From Terrimonas sp. (lineage in GTDB: Bacteria; Bacteroidota; Bacteroidia; Chitinophagales; Chitinophagaceae), in the NCBI GenBank assembly GCA_016125075.1, contig WGMO01000014.1, positions 1 to 64,000 of the forward strand: 64,000 bases of DNA, given 5' to 3'. Positions 51,177 to 60,742 of the stretch are shown in pieces (within the stretch, counting starts at the first letter, position 1; each line of letters begins with the position of its first letter). Both the position numbers and the translations under genes were made by a program. The notes under the pieces were generated by a model, which had not been told where the DNA came from, made no database searches, and saw only the letters and a program-made list of their open reading frames with translations.

Positions 51177-53732
51177 ATGTTAAATAAGAAGTTTGTATTC
51201 ATTTCCCTTTGTTCATTTTTCCTCCTGCAGGTTCCCGGTCAGTCACAGGTGACGAAGGCAAGGGTGAATGTCAATGCAAAAACCTTTTATTCCAAGATCA
51301 GGAACTGGACAACGCCTTCCCAGGGAGAAGAGCCGGCATTTAATGCACCCAGTTTTCAATGGCCTTCTATCAAAAAGGCAAAATATAGTATCAGGCTCTC
51401 GACAGATACCAACTTCCGTGAAAATTTGATCGAAAAAGACGGAATACCCTTTGCTATTTTTAATCCGCATCAAAAACTGGCGGTTGGAAAATGGTATTGG
51501 CAATACAAAGTGAATACGGGATCCTGGAATAAGCCAGATTCTTTTACTATACAATCCACAACCCCGGTTTTCGAAACGCCTGCTTTTTCAACAATCAGAA
51601 AGGCCATTCCGCAAGTGCATCCAAGGGTGTTGGCCCACCAGGCAGACCTGATCGCATTCCGGCAAAGGGCAATGACCTATAAAGAATCGGCCCTGGTCCT
51701 GGAGGAAGCCGATAAACTGCTGAACCAGCTTCCGCCCACCGAAGCATCAACGCTACCCAATTTTTCCGGGAAGAATGATTTTGAAAACGATAAGATTGCC
51801 CTTCTGTTCAGTAAAAAATCCGGCTGGCATATTTACAATGTTTTGAATGGCCTTTCGCAGGCTTATATATTAACAGGAGATGTGAAATATTACAACACTG
51901 CCAAAAAGTGGATGATTGAAATTTCCAAATGGGATCCCAACGGGTCTTCGCATGACAGTGATTTCGGTGATTCCGGGATCATGACCGGCATGGCGATTGC
52001 TGTGGATACCTTTTGGGATCTGCTGACCCCTGCGGAAAAGGAATCCGTTATTAAGCCCGCTGCGGTGAGGGCAAATCAATTTTATGATCACTGGATCAAT
52101 CAGGTTGAAAGCCGTTCCTCATCGATGCATGTTTGGCAGCATATCATGCACCGGTTACTCTATACTTCCCTTGCATTTATGGAAGCAACCCCTGGCGCAG
52201 ATCATTGGATGGAATATATCTATGAGCTTTGGATTGCACAATCCCCGAAAATGGGTGAAACAGATGGGGCCTGGATCAACGGAACCGGCTATTTCGGGAT
52301 GAATACACTGACCCTCTATGATATTACATCAATATTTAAACAACTATCGGGCGTTGATTTTAGGTGGTCCGATTGGTATAAAAATAATCCCCGCTGGCTG
52401 ATCTATGCCATTCCTCCTAATTCCTGTGCCGATGGGTTTTGCAATGATGGTAATAAATACCCAAAACCAACCCTTAATTATGCTGCTTATGCCGATGCGG
52501 CAGCCCGTATGTTTTATGATCCTTACGCAGCCTGGTATGCCCGGGAGATTGCAAAAGGTTTTGGATTGACCATCCCCGATGATGAGGAATTTCGTTGGTT
52601 CAGGATTCAAAGAGGTAATCTGATCCCTGCACCAGCGCCCGTCAAACAATTTGATCTTCCACAGGCTGCAAGGTTCCCGGATGTTGGAGTTGCTTATATG
52701 CACACCGTACTGCAGGATCCTGAAAATGATTTGATGTTATCAATACGCAGCAGCCCCTTTGGTTCGCTTGCGCATACCCATGCCGACCAAAACAGCTTCA
52801 ATATCGCCTATGGCGGAAAAAGGCTTTTTTATAACAGCGGCTACCGACCGGCCATGGGCGATCCGCATTTCCTGGGCTGGTACAAAGATACCCGTGGTCA
52901 TAACGGGATATTGATCGATGGGATGGGGCAGCCCTTCAGTGAGGGTGCCTATGGCTGGATTCCCAGGTTCCTGCATGGAGAACAGGTTTCGTATGCGGTA
53001 GGTGATGCTACGCATGCCTATTCGGGAAAAGTGGAGGGTAAGCAAGTTAACCTGGGGGTACAATTGTTCAGGCGTCATTATATCATGCTTCGGCCATTGG
53101 TGATCGTTATATATGATGAACTGGAGGCCGACCATCCTGCGGAATGGAGCTGGTTATTGCACAACGACAATGGATTGGAAATTGACCCGGACAGGCAAAC
53201 CATCCTGGCGGAAAACGATGCGGCAAAAGCAAAGGTTTCCCTTTTCTCTTCTTCGGCCATCGATTTCCGGGTAACGGACCAGTTTTCCGTTCCGGTAGAT
53301 AACTGGACCAATAAGGTGGATGAAGAAGGGGATACGGTTGTTTTTCAAAACCAATGGCATTTTTCAGGAGTGTCAAAACAAAAAATGGCAAAAATGCGCT
53401 ACCTGGCCATCATCCAGGTAAAACCGGATGGAAGTTTTGAACCCGTTAGTGGTAAAGACAATGAGGGTGATTATACGGTGGGCGAATGGCATATCCAGGC
53501 AGAGATGGATGTTACAAAGCCAGCCCATATCCAGGTCTGGAACAATGACAATACAGCCAGGCTTGTTTCAGACGGAGTTTTGACCAATAAGGGAAAGGAA
53601 TACAAGGGAAAAGAAACAGGGACAGCGAAATTGTTGGAAACTATCGATGGGAGGGAAGTCTTTCTCGAAGTGAAGGATGAAGTACCGCCAGCTATGCAGA
53701 AAGTGATGGAAAGGAATAAAAAAAGAAAATAA
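51177..53732 (+). CDS. Heparinase II/III-like protein (DUF4962), candidate polysaccharide lyase
   Basis: 851 residues with a signal peptide (MLNKKFVFISLCSFFLLQVP). An N-terminal fibronectin-like DUF4962 region (FQWPSIKKAKYSIRLSTDTN) is followed by an (alpha/alpha)-toroid (YNVLNGLSQAYILTGDVKYY, SMHVWQHIMHRLLY, DGAWINGTGYFGMN with a candidate Tyr) and the C-terminal heparinase-type beta-sandwich (FGSLAHTHADQNSFNIAYGG, WSWLLHNDNG). Members of this fold cleave uronic-acid chains by beta-elimination, producing the unsaturated ends that GH88 consumes. The exact PL family cannot be set by eye. It follows the sulfatase pair by 10 bp. Confidence 0.8.
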   Translation: MLNKKFVFISLCSFFLLQVPGQSQVTKARVNVNAKTFYSKIRNWTTPSQGEEPAFNAPSFQWPSIKKAKYSIRLSTDTNFRENLIEKDGIPFAIFNPHQKLAVGKWYWQYKVNTGSWNKPDSFTIQSTTPVFETPAFSTIRKAIPQVHPRVLAHQADLIAFRQRAMTYKESALVLEEADKLLNQLPPTEASTLPNFSGKNDFENDKIALLFSKKSGWHIYNVLNGLSQAYILTGDVKYYNTAKKWMIEISKWDPNGSSHDSDFGDSGIMTGMAIAVDTFWDLLTPAEKESVIKPAAVRANQFYDHWINQVESRSSSMHVWQHIMHRLLYTSLAFMEATPGADHWMEYIYELWIAQSPKMGETDGAWINGTGYFGMNTLTLYDITSIFKQLSGVDFRWSDWYKNNPRWLIYAIPPNSCADGFCNDGNKYPKPTLNYAAYADAAARMFYDPYAAWYAREIAKGFGLTIPDDEEFRWFRIQRGNLIPAPAPVKQFDLPQAARFPDVGVAYMHTVLQDPENDLMLSIRSSPFGSLAHTHADQNSFNIAYGGKRLFYNSGYRPAMGDPHFLGWYKDTRGHNGILIDGMGQPFSEGAYGWIPRFLHGEQVSYAVGDATHAYSGKVEGKQVNLGVQLFRRHYIMLRPLVIVIYDELEADHPAEWSWLLHNDNGLEIDPDRQTILAENDAAKAKVSLFSSSAIDFRVTDQFSVPVDNWTNKVDEEGDTVVFQNQWHFSGVSKQKMAKMRYLAIIQVKPDGSFEPVSGKDNEGDYTVGEWHIQAEMDVTKPAHIQVWNNDNTARLVSDGVLTNKGKEYKGKETGTAKLLETIDGREVFLEVKDEVPPAMQKVMERNKKRK

Positions 53733-53800
53733 GGTGGAGAAGATCAATGCTGATGAAGGAGGAACTTGCTCCTGATTTTAAAAATAGAGGACGAAATAAT

Positions 53801-55327
53801 ATGAAATATATAATTTTCTTTTTTGCCTGTTTTCTTTTTAACGGTTTTCAACCCCGTGCACAGGCACAGGAAACGGTTGCTTTGCATATAAAGATTGAAC
53901 TATCGCCTGCTCTCCGGTCCGGTTTTATACCAGGCGGGCGTTTCCTTTTTCACATGACTAAGCAGAGCGATCGGGAACCAAGGAACCGTTCAGAATTTAC
54001 AGCGGGGTTAACAGCGGTGAACTGGAAGGGTACAGGTGTTTTTATCATGGACACAAAAAGCAGTGCAGTAATGAGTGTAGGACAGGAAAAATTACAGGCC
54101 GGTATGGGGGAGAAATATTATTACCAGCTTGTCTATAAACAGAATCCTGATGATGGCAATGAAAACGTGCCGGGTAACCTGTACAGCCCGGTGGATTCTG
54201 TCTATTTGACCAAAGACATACCGTTACAAATCAGTTTAACGAACCCAATACCCCCTTTTCAAATAATCAGTAATCCATATGTAAAAACGATAACGGTGAG
54301 GAGTCAATACCTGTCTGATTTCTTTGGCAAACCCAGGTTCCTCAAAGCCGCTATCCTGTTACCCTCCGGTTATTTTGATAATCCCGGAAAAGCTTATCCT
54401 ATCTGTTACCGGGCCCCGGGATTGAACGGCAGGTACCATACCGTCAATGGCATGCTTGAGAACAAAGATTTTTCCGACTGGTGGTTTTCGAAATCGGCGC
54501 CACAGGTGATTTATGTATTCCTTGATTCGCAGGGACCCTACGGGGATACTTACCAGGTGGATTCTGACAACAATGGCCCCTGCGGTAAGGCCTTGACCGA
54601 AGAACTGATTCCAGCCATTGAAAAAGAAGTGCATTATAAACCGGCTAGTCATATGCGTTATCTCGCAGGCAAATCGACTGGAGGTTGGGTGGCCCTGGGT
54701 CTGCAGATCTTTTATCCCGATTTTTTTGACGGTTGCTGGTCCTATAGCCCCGACCCGGTTGATTTTGAACATTATGGTTTGATTAATATATATAAAGATG
54801 AAACCATCTTTTATAACCGGTATGGTTACCTCCAACCGGGCAAAAGAACCATTTACGGGGAGCCTAGTTTTTCCATGAAGGACTGGATTGCGGGAGAAAA
54901 TGTGAATAGCCGGACCAATGATTACCGGGTCTCCGGGGGTCAGTTTGGAGCTTATAATGCCGTATTCGGACCCCGGGGCAGGGATGGACTTCCCTCCATG
55001 ATGTTTGATCCCATCACCGGGAAGATCGACCATAGTATTGCCAAACAATGGGAGAAATATGACCTTAAAAAGGTTTTAGAAAAGAACTGGCTGGTACTCG
55101 GCCCGAAATTACAGGGTAAGATATGGATATGGACGGGTGATATGGACGGGCTTTATTCCAATGTGGCTACCCGGTTTCTGCAAAAATTTCTGGAGCAAAC
55201 CAGCAACCCGAAATCGGATGCCATTATACGTTTCACGCCAATGGCAGGTCATACCCAGGAATGGAATGATAAAGTAGTACTGAAAATGGTAGAAGAAAAA
55301 TCAAAAGAAAAAGCAGTGAAACTATAA
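53801..55327 (+). CDS. Exported alpha/beta-hydrolase esterase
   Basis: 509 residues from the ATG at 53801 (signal MKYIIFFFACFLFNGFQPRA); an earlier frame start at 53747 lacks a signal. The first 170 residues form a beta-rich domain of unknown type. The esterase D-like core follows: FGKPRFLKAAILLPSGYFDN, then AGKSTGGW with nucleophile Ser292, and a late His in MAGHTQEW. It could remove acyl, feruloyl or acetyl groups. It stands 9 bp before the first GH28 gene, so pectin deacylation is a reasonable guess. Confidence 0.75.
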   Translation: MKYIIFFFACFLFNGFQPRAQAQETVALHIKIELSPALRSGFIPGGRFLFHMTKQSDREPRNRSEFTAGLTAVNWKGTGVFIMDTKSSAVMSVGQEKLQAGMGEKYYYQLVYKQNPDDGNENVPGNLYSPVDSVYLTKDIPLQISLTNPIPPFQIISNPYVKTITVRSQYLSDFFGKPRFLKAAILLPSGYFDNPGKAYPICYRAPGLNGRYHTVNGMLENKDFSDWWFSKSAPQVIYVFLDSQGPYGDTYQVDSDNNGPCGKALTEELIPAIEKEVHYKPASHMRYLAGKSTGGWVALGLQIFYPDFFDGCWSYSPDPVDFEHYGLINIYKDETIFYNRYGYLQPGKRTIYGEPSFSMKDWIAGENVNSRTNDYRVSGGQFGAYNAVFGPRGRDGLPSMMFDPITGKIDHSIAKQWEKYDLKKVLEKNWLVLGPKLQGKIWIWTGDMDGLYSNVATRFLQKFLEQTSNPKSDAIIRFTPMAGHTQEWNDKVVLKMVEEKSKEKAVKL

Positions 55328-55336
55328 AAAGGAATT

Positions 55337-56881
55337 ATGAAAAGGTTCGAATTGATCAGGATGATTTGTCTTATGGCATTTTTGTCAACCACTTCAGGGG
55401 TTTTGGCCGGCCCGGCTACCCATGGATTGTTTTATAACGTCAAAGATTATGCGGCAAAGGGCGATGGGGTGACAAGGGATACGAAAGCGATCAATGCCTG
55501 TATTGAGGCGGTATCAGCAGCAGGAGGCGGTACAGTCTATTTCCCGGCCGGGAAATACCTGACAGGGTCAATACATCTTAAGAGTGATCTTACCTTGTAT
55601 CTGGACCAGGGCGCAGTTATCATAGCAGCTGAGGGTATGGAGGACTATGATCTGCCGGAACCGGCGATCAATGATCTTTACCAGGATTACGGGCATAGTC
55701 ATTTTCATAACAGTCTTATCTGGGGCGAGCATCTGCAAAATGTGACGATCATGGGCAATGGTATGATCTGGGGTAAAGGGCTGGTGAGACGCGGACATAA
55801 AGGCAATAATTTTCCGAACAAGTCCATTGCATTATTATCCTGTAAGAACGTGATCATCCGCGATATTACGATCTATCACGGGGGGTGGTTTGCCATCCTG
55901 GCCACAGGGGTGGATAACCTGACCATCGATAATCTTAGAATTGATACGCAAAGGGATGGAATTGACCTGGATTGTTGTCAGCAGGTCAGGGTGTCAAATT
56001 GCACGGTAAATTGTCCCGGTGATGATGCGATTTGCCTGAAGAGTTCTTTCGCACTGGGTTATACCCGCGCAACCCGTGATGTGGTCATCACCAATTGCCA
56101 GCTGAGCGGTTACAATGAAGGCAGTTTACTGGATGGTACGTATGGAAGAACGGATGCTGAATCCGGCAGCGGCAGGATCAAATTCGGAACAGAATCGAAT
56201 GGCGGATTCCAAAACATCGCTATTACCAATTGCATTTTTGACTATAGCCAGGGGCTGGCCCTGGAAACTGTTGACGGAGCCATACTGGAAGATATTACCA
56301 TTAGTAATATCACCATGCGGGATATTGTCAATGCACCAATCTTTATAAGACTGGGCGCCCGTCTGCGGGCCCCGGATAGTCTTGTGACCGGTAAATGCAG
56401 GCGGATCCTGATCAGTGAATTGAATGTATTCAATGCGAACAATGACAGTGCGGGTGCTATTATCAGCGGTATACCCGGGCATGAGATTGAAGACCTTGAA
56501 ATGCACAATGTCCATCTTTATTTCAAAGGGGGAGGTGCCCGGGAAATGGCAGATAAAAAAGTGCCGGAGTTTGAAAAAGACAGCCCCGATCCCAAGAATT
56601 TTGGTGCCCTGCCGGCAGCCGGTTTTTTTATCCGGCATGTAAAAAACCTGCGGATGAGTGACGTGACCATCAAGTTCCTGGAAGCGGAATACCGTCCGCC
56701 GGTCATTCTAGACAGGGTAGAAAATGCCAGGTTCCGTATTCTCAGGGTGCAGGGGACCGCAGATATCCCAAGGATGGTCCTGGAGAATACGGTCGATATT
56801 GATATCAGGGATTCAGATGGAATTAAGGACCTGCAAACCGGGAAAACCGGTTATCAGATCCTGGGCCAGAAAAAAAATTAA
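55337..56881 (+). CDS. GH28-family glycoside hydrolase (copy 1)
   Basis: 514 residues with a signal peptide ending about residue 25. The right-handed beta-helix begins VKDYAAKGDGVTRDTKAINA and shows AAGGGTVYFPAGKYLTGSIH. Catalytic acids are in GIDLDCC and PGDDAICLKS (Asp229, Asp230), and the RIKFGTESNGGF motif holds the Arg and Lys that bind uronate. The usual GHG histidine motif is replaced by YNEG, also in copy 2, so this subgroup probably has altered specificity, for example rhamnogalacturonidase-like. It hydrolyses alpha-1,4 or related galacturonosyl bonds. Copy 2 lies at 59137 with paralogue B between them. Confidence 0.9.
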   Translation: MKRFELIRMICLMAFLSTTSGVLAGPATHGLFYNVKDYAAKGDGVTRDTKAINACIEAVSAAGGGTVYFPAGKYLTGSIHLKSDLTLYLDQGAVIIAAEGMEDYDLPEPAINDLYQDYGHSHFHNSLIWGEHLQNVTIMGNGMIWGKGLVRRGHKGNNFPNKSIALLSCKNVIIRDITIYHGGWFAILATGVDNLTIDNLRIDTQRDGIDLDCCQQVRVSNCTVNCPGDDAICLKSSFALGYTRATRDVVITNCQLSGYNEGSLLDGTYGRTDAESGSGRIKFGTESNGGFQNIAITNCIFDYSQGLALETVDGAILEDITISNITMRDIVNAPIFIRLGARLRAPDSLVTGKCRRILISELNVFNANNDSAGAIISGIPGHEIEDLEMHNVHLYFKGGGAREMADKKVPEFEKDSPDPKNFGALPAAGFFIRHVKNLRMSDVTIKFLEAEYRPPVILDRVENARFRILRVQGTADIPRMVLENTVDIDIRDSDGIKDLQTGKTGYQILGQKKN

Positions 56882-56933
56882 ACAACCAGGGATACCAGGC
56901 ATCCTGATGAAAAAAATGTATAAAAGGAAGGAT

Positions 56934-59105
56934 ATGAAATATATGATCTTATTGGCTCTTGGATTTCTTTCGATGGTTCCGCATGAGTCAGGTGCACAAC
57001 CGGTGCAAACGAACTATATCAGCAGATTTCAGAACAGTAACCATCCCGAAGTGGCCTATTGGTTCTTTGCCAGCAATATGATGCCGGAAGCCCGCTGGAA
57101 AGGGAAGATTGACAGCTTTGTAAAATATAGCAAATACACATTGGTTTTTTTGACAGAACGAGACGGTTGTAATTTCTATGATACAAATACCATGCACCCG
57201 ATTTTTAAAAAACTGGTGGCCTATGCACATCAAAAAGGGTTAAAAATCGGGCTCCAGGTCTGGAAAAGAGATTTTAATACCCGGCTCGAGAATACGGATC
57301 GGTTAATACAGGAAGGGGAAGTGACTTTGAATGAGAAAGGGGAAGCTGCGTATAGTACCCAGGCAAAGGGTGCGCGAAATATGAGCATCCTGCTAAAAAG
57401 TGAATTATTTAAGATTGTTACTTTTAAAAAAACAGCGGAAGGTTTTTATGATCCGGCTACGTTGAGAGATATTACGGCTCTTGCAACGGTCCGGTCGGAT
57501 ACCAGCCATGTTGCCCTAACCATCAAAGCGGGTGAAGCATTGAAAGGATATACCGCTTATATCCTTACCCAGCATTATTACAACTATCGCAGCAATTTTT
57601 CGAAGCAGGCAAAAACAGTTTTACTAAACACTTTTAAAGCCTATGCAGATATTCCCTTTGACGGGATTGGCCTGGATGAATACAAAAATCTTTTGATTGC
57701 CAGGGAGCCGGTTTTGAAAAGTACGCATCAAACATTCCGGGAAAGGTTATATTCAACCGGCATGGCTGAACGCATGAAATTGACGACCGGAATGGATTTA
57801 GGTCAGGTGCTTTTCGATATGCGCTATGCTCCTGCCGGAAGGCCGGCCATTCGTATCAAAGCGATCAATGCATACATGCGGCTTCTCCGTACTGCAACTT
57901 TAGACATTGAGCAGGCCATGTATGAACTGGGAAAGAAAATGTATGGGAAAAATGCCTTTATTGGTCTGCACGACACTTTTCACAATAACCTGGACAGGGA
58001 TGAAGTGTGGCAGACAGGTGTCAGCTGGTGGAATATAAAAAGGGATTTTGGTCATACAGATGAAAATACGTCCACGCCCATCCAGATGGGTATCGGTATC
58101 TCAAATAAGGAGAATGCGATGTATAACATGTTTTATGATAAAAGTCTCGAGACGATCTGGACCAAGGCCCTTTATGACCTTCGGTATGGCATCAGGACCC
58201 ACTATCATGCCGCCAATGACGTACAGGGCTGGGGGGTATCCATTGACAAACCGGAAGCACTGGAGCAAATCAATAAAGTGGAAAACTGTGCCCGGCTGCT
58301 CAATCGCTTTAATCCCCCTTTTCCCGCTATCAAATTACTGGTGGTCTATGGTATGGAGGCACTTTATAACTGGTACCCGGATACCGCTAACAGGGGTTTG
58401 TATGATATCAACGACAAACTGGACATGGAAGGAAAGACCAGCCTGCTTTGGGAAAACGGCTACCTGAATGCCGCAGTGCCCACCGACCTGATTGAAGATG
58501 GGAGGCTGCATTTGGATGCAAACGGCAAAGCGGTGATCAACGGTTATACATTTGATGCCATCGTTTTCCTGTATCCGCAATATACAAGAAAAAGCACCAC
58601 AGATTTTTTCCGGCGATATGTACAGGGAGGCGGTAAGTTATTGATAGAGGGGACCATTACAAAGGATTTTGACGGGAAGGATGTGGCGGCAGCATGGGCA
58701 CCCATCCTGTCAGGGGCAGTGGCAGGGAATTTCTCCCTGGAAAATGTGGCGAAACTGGGAATCCCGAAAAATATCCTGCAGGATGGTGTTCCCAATGGGA
58801 AGGGTATGTACACCTTTACCAGTATAGCATCATTGCAGCAGGACAAAACCGTTCGTTTTTCATTTACAGATCATGGGCATATTTTCAGCGGCACTTATAA
58901 AGGCCTGGCCGCAATTGAAGTGGATCAGGAGGGGCGTCTCCGGAAACTTGCGGCCAGCGGTTTTTCTTCCCTGGAAAGGGATGGTAAAACCATCCTGCAA
59001 CTGAATAAGGCTGCGGATATATTTCTGGTTACAGCAAAAGACCGGCGGATACTGACCATTGCCGATGATACCCATACGACAAGGGTTGAAAAAAATGAGG
59101 AATAA
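56934..59105 (+). CDS. Unassigned TIM-barrel glycoside hydrolase-like protein (paralogue B)
   Basis: 723 residues from the ATG at 56934 (signal MKYMILLALGFLSMVPHESG); ATG 56907 is a possible alternative, and an open frame from 56724 overlaps the GH28 gene and is not used. It aligns end to end with the 33901 protein: VAYWFFAS, VFLTERDGCNFY, GLKIGLQVW, FDGIGLDEYKN (Asp248-Glu249), GLHDTFHN, GVSWW, HTDENTSTP, and then LLVVYGMEALYNWYPDTANR. The two conserved Glu are candidate catalytic residues. The GATase-like domain and beta-rich end are also kept. It sits between the two GH28 genes, which ties its substrate to the galacturonate backbone or its side chains. No known family is recognised. Confidence 0.7.
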   Translation: MKYMILLALGFLSMVPHESGAQPVQTNYISRFQNSNHPEVAYWFFASNMMPEARWKGKIDSFVKYSKYTLVFLTERDGCNFYDTNTMHPIFKKLVAYAHQKGLKIGLQVWKRDFNTRLENTDRLIQEGEVTLNEKGEAAYSTQAKGARNMSILLKSELFKIVTFKKTAEGFYDPATLRDITALATVRSDTSHVALTIKAGEALKGYTAYILTQHYYNYRSNFSKQAKTVLLNTFKAYADIPFDGIGLDEYKNLLIAREPVLKSTHQTFRERLYSTGMAERMKLTTGMDLGQVLFDMRYAPAGRPAIRIKAINAYMRLLRTATLDIEQAMYELGKKMYGKNAFIGLHDTFHNNLDRDEVWQTGVSWWNIKRDFGHTDENTSTPIQMGIGISNKENAMYNMFYDKSLETIWTKALYDLRYGIRTHYHAANDVQGWGVSIDKPEALEQINKVENCARLLNRFNPPFPAIKLLVVYGMEALYNWYPDTANRGLYDINDKLDMEGKTSLLWENGYLNAAVPTDLIEDGRLHLDANGKAVINGYTFDAIVFLYPQYTRKSTTDFFRRYVQGGGKLLIEGTITKDFDGKDVAAAWAPILSGAVAGNFSLENVAKLGIPKNILQDGVPNGKGMYTFTSIASLQQDKTVRFSFTDHGHIFSGTYKGLAAIEVDQEGRLRKLAASGFSSLERDGKTILQLNKAADIFLVTAKDRRILTIADDTHTTRVEKNEE

Positions 59106-59136
59106 ACAATTTTCGTAAAAATATTTTAAATCAAAA

Positions 59137-60699
59137 ATGAATCCCATGAATGTATTTCGGAAAACCAGGACCTGTTATTTATTTTTCTTCTTGGCAATAA
59201 CCACCGTGACTTATGCACACGGCGACAGGGATGATATTTTTTATAATATAAAAGATTATGGTGCAAAAGGAGATGGTTCGACCAGTGACACAAAAAGTAT
59301 CAATGCGGCCATTGCCGCCGCTGCTTCATCGGGTGGGGGCACGGTGTATTTTCCGGCAGGTCATTTTTTGTCAGGAGCCATACACCTGGAAAGCAATATC
59401 ACCCTCTATATCGACAGGGGTGCGATATTGATAGCAGCACCGGCAGATGCTTCGGCAGAATATGATAAAACAGAGTCCGCCATCAATGATAAATTCCAGG
59501 ATTTTGGGCATAGTCATTTTCACAATAGCCTGATCTGGGGTGAAAATCTCCATGATATTTCCATTATCGGGAGTGGTATGATTTGGGGAAAAGGATTGAT
59601 AAACGGGTATAAGGGTGACAGTGAAAAGGAAATCAATATGCCCAACAAGGCTATTGCCCTGCTTTCCTGCCGGAATGTTACGATCCGTGATATCACCATT
59701 TTCAAAGGGGGATGGTTTGCCATCCTGGCCACTGGTGTTGATAATCTGACCATTGATAATATCACCATTGATACCAACCGTGACGGTATGGATATTGATT
59801 GTTGTAAGAATGTACATATTTCAAACTGCTTTGTCAATTCGCCCGGGGATGATGGCATCTGTTTGAAAAGTTCCTTTGCGCTGGGTTATGCCCGTTCCAC
59901 GGAAAATGTGACCATCACCAATTGTCATGTTAGTGGATACGATGAAGGGACCTTGCTGGATGGTACCTTCAAAAGAGAAGACAAGAACCGTCATGCCCCC
60001 ATTGGGCGCATCAAGTTCGGTACGGAATCAAATGGTGGTTTTCAGAATATTGCTATTTCGAATTGTGTATTTGATTATTGCCGCGGACTCGCCCTGGAGA
60101 CCGTGGATGGCGCATTGCTGGAAGATGTGACCATCACCAATATCACCATGCGTGATATTACCAACTCCCCATTGTTTATCCGGCTCGGTGCCAGGATGCG
60201 GGCGCCCGAAACGATGCAGCCCGGTGTATGCAGGAGGATCATGATCAGCAATGTGAATATTTATAATGCATATGTAGACAGCACGGCGTCCATCATTAGC
60301 GGCAACCCGGGTCTTTATATCGAAGACCTGAAATTGAGTAATGTTCATATCTATTACAAAGGGGGTGGTACAAAAGAGATGGCATCGGTAAAAGTGCCTG
60401 GATTTGAAAAGAATTATCCCGAGCCCTATAAATTCGGCCCCATACCAGCATATGGATTTTTTATCCGCCATGTAAAAAACCTCGAAATGAATGATGTATC
60501 GGTGAGTTTCCTCGATGACGATTTCAGGCCGCCGTTTATTTTGGAGGATGTGAGAGGGGCAACATTAAGAAATATAAAAGCCAGGAAGATGGAAGGGGTT
60601 CCTTATTTTATATTGGATAAGGTGGTTGATTTTTCAATCCGGGATAGTAAGGGGATCAGCGACAAGCAAATAAAAAACAGCAGCCATCAAAGCTTTTGA
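59137..60699 (+). CDS. GH28-family glycoside hydrolase (copy 2)
   Basis: 520 residues with a signal peptide (MNPMNVFRKTRTCYLFFFLA, then ITTVTYA). It aligns along its whole length with copy 1: KDYGAKGDGSTSDTKSINAA, SGGGTVYFPAGHFLSGAIHL, DGMDIDCC, SPGDDGICLKS and GRIKFGTESNGGF. The DEG segment again replaces the GHG histidine. It has a 6-residue insertion (KNRHAP) before RIK. The clear match and shared substitutions indicate tandem duplication with paralogue B lodged between. Both probably cut galacturonosyl linkages at different positions or chain ends. Confidence 0.9.
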   Translation: MNPMNVFRKTRTCYLFFFLAITTVTYAHGDRDDIFYNIKDYGAKGDGSTSDTKSINAAIAAAASSGGGTVYFPAGHFLSGAIHLESNITLYIDRGAILIAAPADASAEYDKTESAINDKFQDFGHSHFHNSLIWGENLHDISIIGSGMIWGKGLINGYKGDSEKEINMPNKAIALLSCRNVTIRDITIFKGGWFAILATGVDNLTIDNITIDTNRDGMDIDCCKNVHISNCFVNSPGDDGICLKSSFALGYARSTENVTITNCHVSGYDEGTLLDGTFKREDKNRHAPIGRIKFGTESNGGFQNIAISNCVFDYCRGLALETVDGALLEDVTITNITMRDITNSPLFIRLGARMRAPETMQPGVCRRIMISNVNIYNAYVDSTASIISGNPGLYIEDLKLSNVHIYYKGGGTKEMASVKVPGFEKNYPEPYKFGPIPAYGFFIRHVKNLEMNDVSVSFLDDDFRPPFILEDVRGATLRNIKARKMEGVPYFILDKVVDFSIRDSKGISDKQIKNSSHQSF

Positions 60700-60742
60700 T
60701 AAACGGGAAATAACAGAATCAGCAAGAAATCAAGAAATCAAA

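Noticed and set aside
56724-56933. Long upstream extension of paralogue B
   Set aside because: It overlaps the end of the GH28 gene in another frame and precedes the signal peptide.
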